Positions 49,718 through 60,814 of a stretch of 64,000 nt of DNA are shown piece by piece. Location: NCBI GenBank assembly GCA_963758335.1, contig CAVWVF010000001.1, positions 124,001 through 188,000 on the forward strand, given 5' to 3'. This DNA comes from Roseiarcus sp963758335. GTDB taxonomy: Bacteria; Pseudomonadota; Alphaproteobacteria; Rhizobiales; Beijerinckiaceae. The first letter of the stretch is position 1. Each line of letters begins with the position of its first letter. The translations under genes were made by a program, and so were the position numbers. The notes beneath the pieces were generated by a model. That model did no database searches and was not told where the DNA came from. It worked only from the letters and a program-made list of their open reading frames with translations.

Positions 49718-50917
49718 TTAAGCCGCGTTTTTCACCGCGGCGACGATCTTCTGGGCCGCGTCGTCGAGGTCGTCCGCCGGAATGACGTTGAGGCCGGATT
49801 CGCGGATGATCTTCTTGCCGAGGTCGACGTTGGTGCCCTCGAGCCGCACCACGAGCGGAACCTCGAGGCCGACGTCCTTCACCGCGGCGATGACACCCTC
49901 GGCGATGACGTCGCAACGCATGATGCCGCCGAAGATGTTGATCAGGATGCCCTTCACGTTCGGGTCGGCGGTGATGATCTTGAAGGCCGCGGCCACCTTT
50001 TCCTTGGAAGCGCCGCCGCCGACGTCGAGGAAGTTGGCCGGGCTTTCGCCGTAGAGCTTGATGATGTCCATCGTCGCCATGGCGAGGCCCGCGCCATTGA
50101 CCATGCAGCCGATCGTTCCGTCGAGCGCGATGTAGTTGAGGTCGAACTTCGAGGCCTCGATTTCCTTGGCGTCCTCCTCGGTCTCGTCGCGCAGGGCAAA
50201 GATGTCGGGATGGCGGTAGAGGGCGTTGTCGTCGAACGACACCTTGGCATCGAGCACGCGCAATTGTCCGTTGGTCATGACGATGAGCGGATTGATCTCC
50301 AGCATCGACATGTCCTTGTTGACGAAGGCGGTGTAGAGCCGAATAACGAGGTTCTCGATCAGCTTGGCCTGATCGCCAGTCAGCCCCAACGCGCGCGCGG
50401 CCGCGCGGCCATGATGGGGCATGATTCCGGTCGCCGGATCGACGGAGAAGGTATGGATCTTCTCGGGGGCGCTGTGCGCGACGTCCTCGATGTTGACTCC
50501 GCCCTCGGTCGAGATCACGAACGAGATGCGGCTCGTCTGGCGGTCGACCAGCGCCGACAGATAGAACTCCTTGTCGATTGCGGCGCCGTCCTCGATGTAG
50601 AGGCGGTTGACCTGCCTGCCGGCCGGGCCGGTCTGAGCCGTCACTAGCGTCGCCCCCAGCATCTGCCTGGCGAACGCCTCGACCTCCTCGACCGAGCGGG
50701 CGAGCCGTACGCCGCCCTTGTCGCCGGCTGAGGCCTCCTTGAACTTCCCCTTGCCGCGGCCGCCCGCGTGGATCTGGCTCTTCACCACCCAGAGCGGCCC
50801 GCCGAGCTTCTTGGCGGCCTCTGCAGCCTCCGCGGGCGTGAAGGCCGGAAAGCCGTTGGCGACGGGGGCGCTGAAGGCGCGCAACACGGCCTTCGCCTGA
50901 TATTCATGGATGTTCAT
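49718..50917 (-). CDS. sucC: Succinyl-CoA synthetase subunit beta
   Basis: ADP-forming beta subunit, 399 residues. Seen: MNIHEYQAKAVLRAFSAPVA, ATP-grasp segments WVVKSQIHAGGRGKGKFKEA, ARALGLTGDQAKLIENLVIR, metal/nucleotide block LEINPLIVMTNGQLRVLDAK, and the C-terminal LDVGGGASKEKVAAAFKIIT, FGGIMRCDVIAEGVIAAVK. It follows mdh by 60 nt. Confidence 0.97.
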   Translation of the reverse strand: MNIHEYQAKAVLRAFSAPVANGFPAFTPAEAAEAAKKLGGPLWVVKSQIHAGGRGKGKFKEASAGDKGGVRLARSVEEVEAFARQMLGATLVTAQTGPAGRQVNRLYIEDGAAIDKEFYLSALVDRQTSRISFVISTEGGVNIEDVAHSAPEKIHTFSVDPATGIMPHHGRAAARALGLTGDQAKLIENLVIRLYTAFVNKDMSMLEINPLIVMTNGQLRVLDAKVSFDDNALYRHPDIFALRDETEEDAKEIEASKFDLNYIALDGTIGCMVNGAGLAMATMDIIKLYGESPANFLDVGGGASKEKVAAAFKIITADPNVKGILINIFGGIMRCDVIAEGVIAAVKDVGLEVPLVVRLEGTNVDLGKKIIRESGLNVIPADDLDDAAQKIVAAVKNAA

Positions 50918-50977
50918 GGGGACGGCGACCTCGAAAAGAAACGAACGCCCGCGCGGCGCGCCGGCGTTCCGGGAACA

Positions 50978-51943
50978 TCAGGCGGCGAGCGCGGGATTGA
51001 TCGCTTTGCAGGCTTCCATCAGCGTGTGGACCGCGGCGACGGACTTGACGAACATGGCCTTCTCCGTCTCGTCGAGGGCGATCTCCATGATGCGCTCGAC
51101 GCCGTTCGCGCCGATCACCGCCGGCACGCCGACATAGGTGTCCCTGACGCCGTATTGCCCGGTCAGATGCGCCGCGCAGGGCATCACGCGCCGCTGGTCC
51201 TTGAGATAGGCCTCCGCCATGGCGATGCCCGAGGCGGCGGGCGCATAGAAGGCCGAGCCGGTCTTCAGCAGATTGACGATCTCGCCGCCGCCCTTGCGGG
51301 TGCGCTCGACCATCGCGTCGACCCTCTCCTGCGTGGTCCAGCCCATCTTGACGAGATCGGGCAGCGGCACGCCGGCGACCGTGGAATAGCGCACCGAAGG
51401 CACCATGTCGTCGCCATGGCCCCCGAGGACGAAGGCGCTGACATCCTCGACCGAGACGTTGAACTCCTCGGCGAGGAAATAACGGAACCGGGCTGAGTCC
51501 AGCACGCCGGCCATGCCCACCACTTTGTGCGCCGGCAGACCGGAAAACTTCTGCAGCGCCCATACCATCGCGTCCAGCGGATTGGTGATGCAGACAACGA
51601 ATGCGTTGGGAGCATGAGTCCTGAGGCCGGCGCCGACCGCTTCCATCACCCTCAGATTGATGCCAAGCAGATCGTCCCGGCTCATGCCGGGCTTCCTGGG
51701 CACGCCGGCGGTGACGATGACGACGTCGGCTCCGGCGATCGCCGCATAGTCGCCAGCGCCCGCGAACCTGGCGTTTACGCCCTCGACCGGCCCTGATTCG
51801 GCGAGATCGAGCGCCTTGCCCTGGGGGACGCCCTCGACGATGTCGAAGAGAACGATGTCGCCGAGCTCCTTCAGCGCCGCCAAATGCGCCAGGGTGCCGC
51901 CGATCTGGCCGGCCCCGATCAATGCAATCTTGTTGCGCGCCAT
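50978..51943 (-). CDS. mdh: Malate dehydrogenase (NAD)
   Basis: Oxidises malate to oxaloacetate. 321 residues, lactate-dehydrogenase-like class. Seen: IALIGAGQIGGTLAHLAALK, DIVLFDIVEGVPQGKALDLA, TAGVPRKPGMSRDDLLGINL with substrate Arg, ITNPLDAMVWALQKFSGLPA, catalytic His in LGGHGDDMVPSVRYSTVAGV. ATG at 51943 (MARNKIALIGAGQIGG). It heads the TCA cluster; the 280 bp upstream probably carry the operon promoter. Confidence 0.97.
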   Translation of the reverse strand: MARNKIALIGAGQIGGTLAHLAALKELGDIVLFDIVEGVPQGKALDLAESGPVEGVNARFAGAGDYAAIAGADVVIVTAGVPRKPGMSRDDLLGINLRVMEAVGAGLRTHAPNAFVVCITNPLDAMVWALQKFSGLPAHKVVGMAGVLDSARFRYFLAEEFNVSVEDVSAFVLGGHGDDMVPSVRYSTVAGVPLPDLVKMGWTTQERVDAMVERTRKGGGEIVNLLKTGSAFYAPAASGIAMAEAYLKDQRRVMPCAAHLTGQYGVRDTYVGVPAVIGANGVERIMEIALDETEKAMFVKSVAAVHTLMEACKAINPALAA

Positions 51944-52223
51944 GGGATTTTTCCGCTCTTGCGTTCGTTCATGGAGACAGCCGCGCGTCACGATGTCGCG
52001 CGGCCCCGGGAGGTTCACGGCGTCTATCCGACGATCATCCCAAGCGATCAAGCCTAACTTTTGGCGCAGGCGGCCAAAATCGGGCGACGGCCTCGATCCT
52101 AAGCTGAATTCTCCGCGATTACCAATTGATTGCATGGGTCGGCGCGAACCGGCGCCGGGGCGGGGGGCGGAGCTTGATGTTACCGATGACAAAAAATGAA
52201 ATTTGTAAACCCTTTTTCTCGCC

Positions 52224-53192
52224 CTAATAGACCTGCCGGCCGAACAGGCTGGCAGTGAGGTCGACCAGCAAGAGGGCGCTCTTTCCCCGTTCGTCGAGGA
52301 ACGGATTGAGCTCCACGAGGTCGAGCGAGGGCGCAAGGCCCGATTCATACAGGAGCTCCATCACCAGATGCGCCTCGCGGTATGTCGCCCCTCCGGGAAC
52401 CGCGGTCCCGACGCCCGGCGCGATGGTCGGATCGAGGAAGTCGACGTCGAGGCTGACATGCAGGAGACCGTCGGCGGCGCGCACCCGATCGATGATGCGG
52501 CGGATCGACACCGCGAAGCCGTGTTCATCCAGCATCCGCATGTCGACGACGTCGATCCCGTGCGCATGCAACAGCCGGCGCTCGTCGGCGTCGATCGACC
52601 GGATGCCGAAGAGATGCAGTCCGCCGGGCTCGATGAGCCCATGCGGCTCGTCGGCGAACACCGTCTCGAGGCCCGGCTCGCCGCTCAGCATCGCCGCCGG
52701 CATGCCATGCATGTTGCCGGAGGGAGAGGTCAGCGGGGTGTTGAAGTCCGAGTGCGCGTCGAGCCACAATACGAACAGTTTGCGGCCGGTCTCGGCGGCG
52801 TAGCGCGCGACGCCGCCGATCGAGCCCATCGCTAGAGAGTGATCGCCGCCCAGCACGATCGGCAGCCGCCCCTCGCGCATGACGGCGTAGGATTCGCCGG
52901 CGAGAAGGCGCGCCCAGGCGGCGACTTCGCCGAAATTTTGCGCCTTGCCGTCCAGCAGGGGCTGGTCGGACAGCGGATGGGCGAGCGCGAGATCGCCGCG
53001 ATCGACGACGTCGTGACCAAGCTCCTTGAGCGTTCTCACGACGCCGGCGGTGCGCAACATGGCGGGCCCCATCGCGCAGCCCGCGACGCCCGCCCCGGCC
53101 TCGACCGGCGCCCCGAGGATCGTGATCGCCCGGCTCAGGGGCTGCTTGACACCCACGCTCACGTTCGCTCCGGTCTCGGCCTTCTCGCTCAA
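52224..53192 (-). CDS. rocF: Arginase-family ureohydrolase, probably arginase
   Basis: Binuclear manganese enzyme, 322 residues. Metal-site motifs: PIVLGGDHSLAMGSIGGVAR, LFVLWLDAHSDFNTPLTSPS, GNMHGMPAAMLSGEPG, LHVSLDVDFLDPTIAPGVGT with PGGATYREAHLVMELL. The SPSGNMHGMP loop and G-T-A-V-P-GG pattern fit arginase rather than agmatinase. The TTG start at 53192 with aaaggggg upstream gives the family length; open sequence further upstream is not conserved-looking. Confidence 0.88.
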   Translation of the reverse strand: MSEKAETGANVSVGVKQPLSRAITILGAPVEAGAGVAGCAMGPAMLRTAGVVRTLKELGHDVVDRGDLALAHPLSDQPLLDGKAQNFGEVAAWARLLAGESYAVMREGRLPIVLGGDHSLAMGSIGGVARYAAETGRKLFVLWLDAHSDFNTPLTSPSGNMHGMPAAMLSGEPGLETVFADEPHGLIEPGGLHLFGIRSIDADERRLLHAHGIDVVDMRMLDEHGFAVSIRRIIDRVRAADGLLHVSLDVDFLDPTIAPGVGTAVPGGATYREAHLVMELLYESGLAPSLDLVELNPFLDERGKSALLLVDLTASLFGRQVY

Positions 53193-53500
53193 TGTCGCCC
53201 CCTTTCTTCTGACTGCGACAGAATAGCCGACTTTCGCCTCAAAGACTTGACATCCGTCGCCGCCTGCCCGATGGAAGCGGGCATGACGCGCGCGCCCCGG
53301 ATCGCTCGGATTTGCATCATTGCCTGCTAGCTCCAAGCTGGCTGGTTCGCGTCTCTTTTGTTCAAGAAACCCTCGAGAAGCGATCATCCGGCCGGTCCCG
53401 GACGGCGCCTCGCGCGCCGTCGCCCTGAGACGAGACGTTCGATGACGCAAGGCCTTTCCTTAAGCGGAGCGGCCCCGCTCCCGCTGCGTCGGAGGGGTCG

Positions 53501-55101
<1,601 letters not shown>

Positions 55102-55105
<4 letters not shown>

Positions 55106-55603
55106 GCGCTATCTCGTTGCGCCCCTACGTCCCCGGCGACGCCAAGCGTTGCGCCGAAATTTTTCGCGCGAGCATCGACGAGCTGGCGGCGGACGATTAC
55201 GACGCCGACCAGCGCGAGGCCTGGGCCTCGGGGGCCGACGATGAGGACGCGTTCGCCGCAGAAACTCGTGGGCGGGCTGACGCTGATCGCGGTCATCGAC
55301 GGCGCCGCCGCCGGTTTCGCCACCCTCAAGGGCGCCGAGCTTATCGACATGCTCTATGTCGATCCCGAATACGCCCGTCAGGGCGTGGGCCGCGCCCTCA
55401 TCGACGCGCTGATCAAGCTCGCGAAGGTGCGCGGGGCCAAGCGCTTGACGGGCGAGGCGAGCGAGGGCGCGCGGCCCTTGTTCGAACGCCTGGGCTTCAG
55501 GGCCGAGAAGCGCAATCTCGTGCGCGTCGGCGAGCAATGGCTCGCCAACACCACCATGATCAAATCGCTCGGCGCGGAGGAAGCGCCGCCGACCCGACAC
55601 TGA
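55102..55603 (+). pseudogene. GNAT acetyltransferase, frameshifted
   Basis: ATG at 55102 gives MSAISLRPYVPGDAKRCAEI, FRASIDELAADDYDADQREA, then the frame must change near 55260 (one extra base) to continue KLVGGLTLIAVIDGAAAGFA, IDMLYVDPEYARQGVGRALI (acetyl-CoA pyrophosphate loop QGVGRAL), GEASEGARPLFERLGF. Joined, it is a full GNAT domain of about 165 residues. The start overlaps the end of cysS. Substrate unknown. Confidence 0.82.
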
Positions 55604-55613
55604 CGAGAGCCCG

Positions 55614-57212
55614 ATGTCCCGCGAACGCCTCTATCTCTTCGACACTACGCTGCGCGACGGCGCGCTGACAACCGGCGTCGACTTCTCGCTCGACGACAAG
55701 CGCAACATCGCGGCGATGCTCGATCGGCTGGGCGTCGATTACGTCGAGGGCGGCTATCCGGGCGCAAACCCGCTCGACACCGAGTTTTTCCGCAAGAAGC
55801 CGACCAGACGCGCCCGCTTCTGCGCCTTCGGCATGACCAAGCGACCGGGGCGCTCGGTCCACAACGATCCGGGGATCGCGGGGCTCCTCGCGTCGGACTC
55901 CGATGCGATCGTCTATGTGGCGAAGTCCTGGGACTATCACGTCCATGTCGCGCTCGGCTGCTCGCTCGAGGAGAATCTCGAATGCATCGCCGATAGCGTG
56001 AAGGCCGCGGTCCAGTCGGGCCGCGAGGCGATGGTCGATTGCGAGCATTTCTTCGACGGCTACAAGGCCAACCCGAAATATGCGCTCTCCTGCGCAACGA
56101 CCTCGATCGAGGCCGGCGCGCGCTGGGCGGTGCTTTGCGACACCAACGGCGGAACCCTGCCGCACGAGATCGAGCGGATCGTCGGCGAGGTCGCGCGCTT
56201 GATTCCGGGCGACCGCCTCGCCATCCACGCTCACAACGACACCGGCAATGCGGTCGCCAACTCGCTCGTCGCGATCCGCGTCGGCGTGCGTCAGGTGCAG
56301 GGCTCGCTGAACGGGCTCGGCGAGCGCTGCGGCAACGCCAACCTCGTCACTCTCATCCCGACCCTGGCGCTGAAGGACGAGTTCGCCGAGCGCTTCGAGA
56401 CTGGCGTCACGCCCGAGGCGCTGCGCGAGATCACCCATATCTCGCGCGCCTTCGACGAGCTCTTGAATCGGTCGCCGAACCGCCATGCTCCCTATGTCGG
56501 CGCTTCCGCCTTCGCCACCAAGGCGGGCATCCACGCTTCGGCCCTGGCGAAGGACCCGCGCACCTACGAGCACGTGACCCCGGAGAGCGTCGGCAACGTG
56601 CGCGCTATTCTCGTCTCCGACCAGGCCGGGCGCTCGAACCTCCTCTCCGAGCTCGCCCGCCTCGGCGTCGAGGCCGATCCGAACGATCCGCGCCTCACGC
56701 GTCTCCTCGAGACCGTCAAGGAGCGTGAGGCGCAGGGCTATGCCTACGAGGCGGCCGACGCCTCGTTCGAGCTGCTCGCGCGCAGCATGCTCGGCGGCGT
56801 GCCGGAACTTTTTGACGTAGAGAGTTTTCACGTCGGCGTCGAACGCAAGGTCGTCGCGCCGGGGGTGACCTATTCGGCCTCGCAGGCGGTGGTCAAGATC
56901 CGCATCGGCGAGGAGCGGCTCATCTCGGCCGCCGAAGGCAACGGCCCGGTCAACGCGCTCGACCTCGCGCTGCGCAAGGACCTCGGCGTCTACCAGAAGC
57001 ATATCGAGGACCTCGAGCTGCGCGACTATCGCGTGCGCGTCTTCCAGGGCGGCACCGACGCGGTGACGCGGGTCCTGATCGAGTTCGGCGACAAGAGCGG
57101 GGACACCTGGTCGACGGTCGGCGTTTCGGGGAACATCATCGACGCCTCGTTCCAGGCGCTGGTCGACGCGATCACCTATAGGCTGGTCAAGCTCGGCGTG
57201 CCGGCGCAGTAG
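55614..57212 (+). CDS. cimA: Citramalate synthase
   Basis: Condenses pyruvate with acetyl-CoA to (R)-citramalate, entry of the threonine-independent isoleucine pathway. 532 residues. HMGL-like TIM barrel: LYLFDTTLRDGALTTGVDFS, VDYVEGGYPGANPLDTEFFR, LCDTNGGTLPHEI, LAIHAHNDTGNAVANSLVAI with the metal histidines, GSLNGLGERCGNANLVTLIP. The C-terminal LeuA regulatory dimerisation domain (about 400-525) is present. The GYPGANPLDTEFF pattern is that of the CimA/NIFV-like long form rather than 2-isopropylmalate synthase. Confidence 0.92.
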   Translation: MSRERLYLFDTTLRDGALTTGVDFSLDDKRNIAAMLDRLGVDYVEGGYPGANPLDTEFFRKKPTRRARFCAFGMTKRPGRSVHNDPGIAGLLASDSDAIVYVAKSWDYHVHVALGCSLEENLECIADSVKAAVQSGREAMVDCEHFFDGYKANPKYALSCATTSIEAGARWAVLCDTNGGTLPHEIERIVGEVARLIPGDRLAIHAHNDTGNAVANSLVAIRVGVRQVQGSLNGLGERCGNANLVTLIPTLALKDEFAERFETGVTPEALREITHISRAFDELLNRSPNRHAPYVGASAFATKAGIHASALAKDPRTYEHVTPESVGNVRAILVSDQAGRSNLLSELARLGVEADPNDPRLTRLLETVKEREAQGYAYEAADASFELLARSMLGGVPELFDVESFHVGVERKVVAPGVTYSASQAVVKIRIGEERLISAAEGNGPVNALDLALRKDLGVYQKHIEDLELRDYRVRVFQGGTDAVTRVLIEFGDKSGDTWSTVGVSGNIIDASFQALVDAITYRLVKLGVPAQ

Positions 57213-57565
57213 GTTCGTGACAAAGACCGTATGTCCTTGCGCTGCGGCGGCGAGCTCGGGCGTGCGCGCCGGGTGGTGCGCCCTTGCTCATTCCGCGCGA
57301 GCCGGGCGATCGGGCGAAGACCAAACGACGCGCGATTTGGACGTGGGCGCGCTCGGCGGCGACCGCCGACCTGCGGTCAAGCGCAACAGGCGGGCGCGTT
57401 CTTGCTGCGGCTAGAGCGCGTCTATCCCGCGCAAGATTATCCGCGGAGAATGCTGGCGAAACTGAGTTAGCAGCAGCATTGTCAATATCGCAAGCAATAT
57501 TCTTGGTCATTGATAGCTCCTACCGAGAATAGAAGAAATGGCGGTAAGCGACAGCCCTTCAACAT
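57213..57565. other. Gene-poor spacer with a possible gene start
   Basis: No supported gene in about 350 bp. On the minus strand at 57510 an ATG with taggagc upstream opens MTKNIACDIDNAAANSV.., which looks like the start of a small protein, but after about 25 codons the frame turns into the Arg/Ala-rich shadow typical of GC-rich non-coding sequence. It may be a truncated relative of the next small gene. Confidence 0.3.
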
Positions 57566-57829
57566 TTATATAATTGCGTGCTTACAATTGTATTGCTGAC
57601 CGGCTTCAGCGTTGCTTGACAATAAGTTTAGAAAAATCCAAACGCGTCCATTTGATACACGCCAGTAAGTTGTGACAGCTAAATTTGATCCGACGTATTT
57701 CAGTTTGCCAGAAAAAACGTCATTTGGGTGTATTGGTTGCGTGTCATTGACGAAAAAATGCTTGCCCGCGGTCAAAGCGTCGCGATTAACTGAACCAGCA
57801 CTTTTCTTGCTAAGCGATTGAGTAGACAT
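57566..57829 (-). CDS. Small hypothetical protein, lower-GC
   Basis: An 87-residue protein (MSTQSLSKKSAGSVNRDALT, AGKHFFVNDTQPIHPNDVFS, AVTTYWRVSNGRVWIFLNLL). ATG at 57829 has an excellent ribosome site (ggaggga five bases upstream). Base composition is clearly AT-richer than the neighbours, suggesting acquisition. No family recognised; no signal peptide or transmembrane helix is evident. Confidence 0.55.
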   Translation of the reverse strand: MSTQSLSKKSAGSVNRDALTAGKHFFVNDTQPIHPNDVFSGKLKYVGSNLAVTTYWRVSNGRVWIFLNLLSSNAEAGQQYNCKHAII

Positions 57830-58006
57830 AGTTCCCTCCATCTTTGCAGTCGTATACTTGGACGCCTTCGCCTCTAGCGCTCGTCATTCATGGCGCGGAC
57901 GATCCCGGAAAGGCCACGTCGTAGGCCCGGCTTTACCTCCTGCGCCGCCTTCGCTTAGTCTCCACCGACAGCCGCCGCGGAGTGCGGCGCACCAGAGGGA
58001 CCGCCC

Positions 58007-58495
58007 ATGACGATCAATGTCGGCGAACGCCTGCCCAACGCCACGCTCCGGCTCTTGACCCCGGACGATCCCAAGCCTGTCGAGACGAAGGACTATTTCG
58101 GCGGCAAGACCGTCGTGCTGTTCGGCCTGCCGGGCGCCTTCACGCCGACCTGCCACAAGAGCCACCTGCCAGGCTTCATCGTCAACGAGGCGAGGTTCAA
58201 GGCCAAGGGCGTCGACAAGGTCGCCATGACCGCGGTCAACGACCACCACGTGCTCAAGGCCTGGGCGGAGGCAACCGGCGCGACCGGCCATGTCGATTTT
58301 CTCGCCGACGGCAACGGCGACTTCGCCAAGGCGGTCGGCCTCGACCTCGACCTCTCGGGCGGGGGCCTCGGCCTGCGCTCGAAGCGCTACTCGATGCTGG
58401 TCGTCGACGGCGTAGTGAAGGAGCTCAACATCGAACCGGAACCCGGCAGGGCGGACCTCTCCGGCGCGGAGCATATTCTGGGGCAGCTGAAATAG
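58007..58495 (+). CDS. Peroxiredoxin (Prx5/hybrid type)
   Basis: A 162-residue thiol peroxidase. Seen: GKTVVLFGLPGAFTPTCHKS with the peroxidatic cysteine (P-G-A-F-T-P-T-C), LPGFIVNEARFKAKGVDKVA, VNDHHVLKAWAEATGA, SKRYSMLVVDGVVKELNIEP. This is the Prx5 subfamily, reduced by glutathione/glutaredoxin or thioredoxin. Complete, 57829-58006 separates it from the small divergent gene. Confidence 0.93.
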   Translation: MTINVGERLPNATLRLLTPDDPKPVETKDYFGGKTVVLFGLPGAFTPTCHKSHLPGFIVNEARFKAKGVDKVAMTAVNDHHVLKAWAEATGATGHVDFLADGNGDFAKAVGLDLDLSGGGLGLRSKRYSMLVVDGVVKELNIEPEPGRADLSGAEHILGQLK

Positions 58496-58502
58496 CGGCT
58501 CA

Positions 58503-58718
58503 TGCTTAATGGTTTATACATCAAAATCAAGTCGTCAGCTAATTGGCAGTCGTAAAACCCCCTAAGCGGGCCATCTAACTTGTGTTCTTTCATCTTCCAG
58601 GCAATTGCATTGGAGGTATGGATCGTTTGCAGCGATCAAACTCGGCCATCTCCGCCTTAATATTGGCGTTGCCCTTCCCGTATTGTTTCCAAGACGCCTT
58701 AAATCCAGATGCCAGTTC
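58503..58718 (-). pseudogene. YafQ/RelE-type toxin relic
   Basis: On the minus strand ELASGFKASWKQYGKGNANI, KAEMAEFDRCKRSIPPMQLP then, after a one-base frame change near 58597, MKEHKLDGPLRGFYDCQLAD, DLILMYKPL. The pattern F-K-x(4)-K, L-x-D-H-x-L-x-G, G-x-x-D-C-H/Q, D-L-x-L-x-Y is that of YafQ-family mRNA interferases, whose C-terminal catalytic His-Phe/Tyr end is missing here. No start with a ribosome site and no antitoxin gene is visible next to it. Confidence 0.7.
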
Positions 58719-59083
58719 TCAGCCATCCCCTCATTTTTCGTCGCAGGCAATTTGCAACCTCAGATACGTATCTTGATCCCGAGATACTCGTCTTGCGAGT
58801 CTTGCGGCACCGGATTTTGCGTCGCGATCATCGCTGATGAGGGCGAGTCATTCCAAAAGCCGCCGCGCTATGCAGAAGAATTTTGGACCGCCAATGACGC
58901 TTGCGAATATGCGCCAGAACGGCGTGCGCACGGGTTGCATAACTCATGATATTTGAAACAAAACAAACGCCATTGATTTTTAGGGCGTTTTTGGTGCATA
59001 AATCAGGTGCAAAATGTTGGCCTCAAAATCGTGCAGTGGGGCCGCGAACGGAGCGGCGGCTTGCCGACCCTTCGCCCACAACC
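58719..59083. other. Non-coding lower-GC stretch
   Basis: About 360 bp without a supported gene. A plus-strand frame (58605-58949) has no ribosome site and overlaps the toxin relic. The stretch is AT-richer than the chromosome around it. Confidence 0.35.
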
Positions 59084-59509
59084 TCACCCACGATTAAAGG
59101 GATTTAGGTTGGCGAGGTCTTCCTTTGTCACTTTGGTCTTGCCCAATAAGTCTTTACGGATAGCGAGGAAGACAAGGCTAAGTAGGTCACCTTCCTTGTC
59201 AAAATCGTGTTTTTCGCCGTCCTCGTATTTAACCCATGCATCGTATGCCTTGATAACATCGTCGCTGGCATAAAGCAGCAGCTGATCTCTGGCTAACATC
59301 CGCTCGCGGTCTGAATCTTTTCCTGAGACATCCTCGTCGTGCATGATGGCGACCGCCATCTCTGTAAAATTCTTCAGGAAACTGGCGTATGCCTCACGTT
59401 TCTGCTCCGCAATTTTGAGGTTCAATTCCTTGTTCCTCTGAAACAGGTAGGCAAGCACTGTGCCGAACACGGCGATGAGAGCAACAATGATTTCCTTGTA
59501 TTCGCTCAT
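59084..59509 (-). CDS. Single-helix membrane protein of unknown function
   Basis: A 141-residue protein. One N-terminal transmembrane helix (about residues 6-24, IIVALIAVFGTVLAYLF), then a charged, helical cytoplasmic part with likely coiled coil (RNKELNLKIAEQKREAYASF, LKNFTEMAVAIMHDEDVSGK, AYDAWVKYEDGEKHDFDKEG). Small proteins of this layout are common on mobile elements. Composition is low in GC for this genome. No family name can be given. Confidence 0.7.
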   Translation of the reverse strand: MSEYKEIIVALIAVFGTVLAYLFQRNKELNLKIAEQKREAYASFLKNFTEMAVAIMHDEDVSGKDSDRERMLARDQLLLYASDDVIKAYDAWVKYEDGEKHDFDKEGDLLSLVFLAIRKDLLGKTKVTKEDLANLNPFNRG

Positions 59510-59552
59510 CTAAGACCTCTCGGAAAATCCGCAGGGCCAAACTTTTACAACA

Positions 59553-59975
59553 TCATCGCCACGGATCGACGACCGGCGCGCGGGCGCGCTCGTAATCGCT
59601 GATGTCGCGGGACAGGATGGTGAGGCCATGGCAGAGCGCGGTCGCCGCGATGATGAGATCGGGTTGCGAGAAGGTATGCCCCGCCTTGCGGCCTTCCTCC
59701 ACCAGCAGCCGCCATTTGAACATGACGTCTTCGGTGACGGGCAAAACGCGCTCTTCGAACATCGGCCGCACCTTGTGCGCGAGCCAGTCGTTGAGCTCGG
59801 CGCGCTTGCTGGCGTCGGCGACCAGCTCAATGCCGAAGCGGATTTCGGCGAAGGTCACGTCGCTGACATACAGCTGTTCGAGGGGATGCGCGGCGATGAA
59901 GGCGAGCACTTTGCGTTCGGGCTTCGGGCGGCGCAGCTCGGAGAGGATATTCGTGTCGAGCAGCCAACCCGTCAC
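59553..59975 (-). CDS. vapC: PIN-domain toxin VapC (FitB-like)
   Basis: A 140-residue PIN RNase. WLLDTNILSELRRPKPERKV (first Asp, family start), SDVTFAEIRFGIELV (Glu), FSQPDLIIAATALCHGLTIL (third Asp) and SRDISDYERA (fourth) are all present, so the active site is complete. It overlaps the upstream antitoxin gene by ATGA. Confidence 0.93.
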   Translation of the reverse strand: MTGWLLDTNILSELRRPKPERKVLAFIAAHPLEQLYVSDVTFAEIRFGIELVADASKRAELNDWLAHKVRPMFEERVLPVTEDVMFKWRLLVEEGRKAGHTFSQPDLIIAATALCHGLTILSRDISDYERARAPVVDPWR

Positions 59976-60307
59976 AGATCAACTCCGCGCACCGGCATTG
60001 GGGCGCGCTTCGGTTCGATCTCGATGTCGCGGTAGGGCGAGGCCTGCATCACGGCGATGAGCGCATCGCCGCTGCGCTCGCCCTTGAGGCGGCGGAATTC
60101 TTCAGCGGAGACAACGACAACTTCGTCGCGGCCATGGACGGTCACGTGCTGCGGCCCCTCGCTGCGCACGCGCCGCACCAGCTCGCTGAAGCGGGCTTTG
60201 GCATCTTGCAGCAGCCAGTAACCCGGCAGCAAGCCGCGTACGCGGCGACCGGGCTTGGCAACCTTCGCGCGACCGGGCGGCGGGAGGGTTTTTTTGGTTC
60301 TAGTCAT
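59972..60307 (-). CDS. Phd/YefM-type antitoxin
   Basis: A 111-residue antitoxin. A basic N-terminal extension (TRTKKTLPPPGRAKVAKPGR) precedes the Phd/YefM DNA-binding core WLLQDAKARFSELVRRVRSE with PQHVTVHGRDEVVVVSAEEF, and a short toxin-binding tail (DIEIEPKRAPMPVRGVDL). The gene comes first and is coupled to vapC. Reading starts at 60307; an internal start is possible. Confidence 0.9.
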   Translation of the reverse strand: MTRTKKTLPPPGRAKVAKPGRRVRGLLPGYWLLQDAKARFSELVRRVRSEGPQHVTVHGRDEVVVVSAEEFRRLKGERSGDALIAVMQASPYRDIEIEPKRAPMPVRGVDL

Positions 60308-60368
60308 ACTGACTAGATTATCACGCTAGCCCCCCGAGAGCAAGCTTATTGCCAAGCCTGCTTAGTAT

Positions 60369-60812
60369 GTGCAAGAGCTTCAGGCGGTCCGCGCCGACCG
60401 TAGCAACAGCTTTGCGGCGATCAATACGTTGCGAGACGCCTATCACCTGCGGGAGTGGATTTGGCACGACCGATTGGAGAACGACGACGCCTTACAAACG
60501 GCGATCATGGGCGCGCCGGGCGATGAGTCGGCATGGAATTTTTGGGTCAAGCGCCAGTTCCCGGAATTCGAGATTGTTCGGGAGCTGTGCAACGGCTCGA
60601 AACATTTTACGGACAGGGCGACTATCCGGGCAACTCACCGAGCGGGCTGGGATAGCAAAGTCTTCTATTGGGACACCCCCCATTGGAGCTGGGACGACAA
60701 CGGTTTTTACGTTGTGATCGATACGGGCAAAATGGTCGCCGTTCTCGGCCTGATAATCCGCGTCCGCGACTTCTGGGCGAACCTGTTCAAACAATTCCCG
60801 CAGTTGGCCTGA
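60369..60812 (+). CDS. Hypothetical protein upstream of recombinase
   Basis: A 147-residue protein, GTG start at 60369 directly after an in-frame stop, so the N terminus may be cut. Seen: NSFAAINTLRDAYHLREWIW, AWNFWVKRQFPEFEIVRELC, NGSKHFTDR. The last segment, an Arg followed by CNGSKHF, resembles a widespread uncharacterised helical family with an R..H-like polar pair; a HEPN-type RNase relation is possible but not shown. The stop lies two bases before the recombinase ATG, so the two genes are probably translated together. Confidence 0.65.
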   Translation: MQELQAVRADRSNSFAAINTLRDAYHLREWIWHDRLENDDALQTAIMGAPGDESAWNFWVKRQFPEFEIVRELCNGSKHFTDRATIRATHRAGWDSKVFYWDTPHWSWDDNGFYVVIDTGKMVAVLGLIIRVRDFWANLFKQFPQLA

Positions 60813-60814
60813 CG

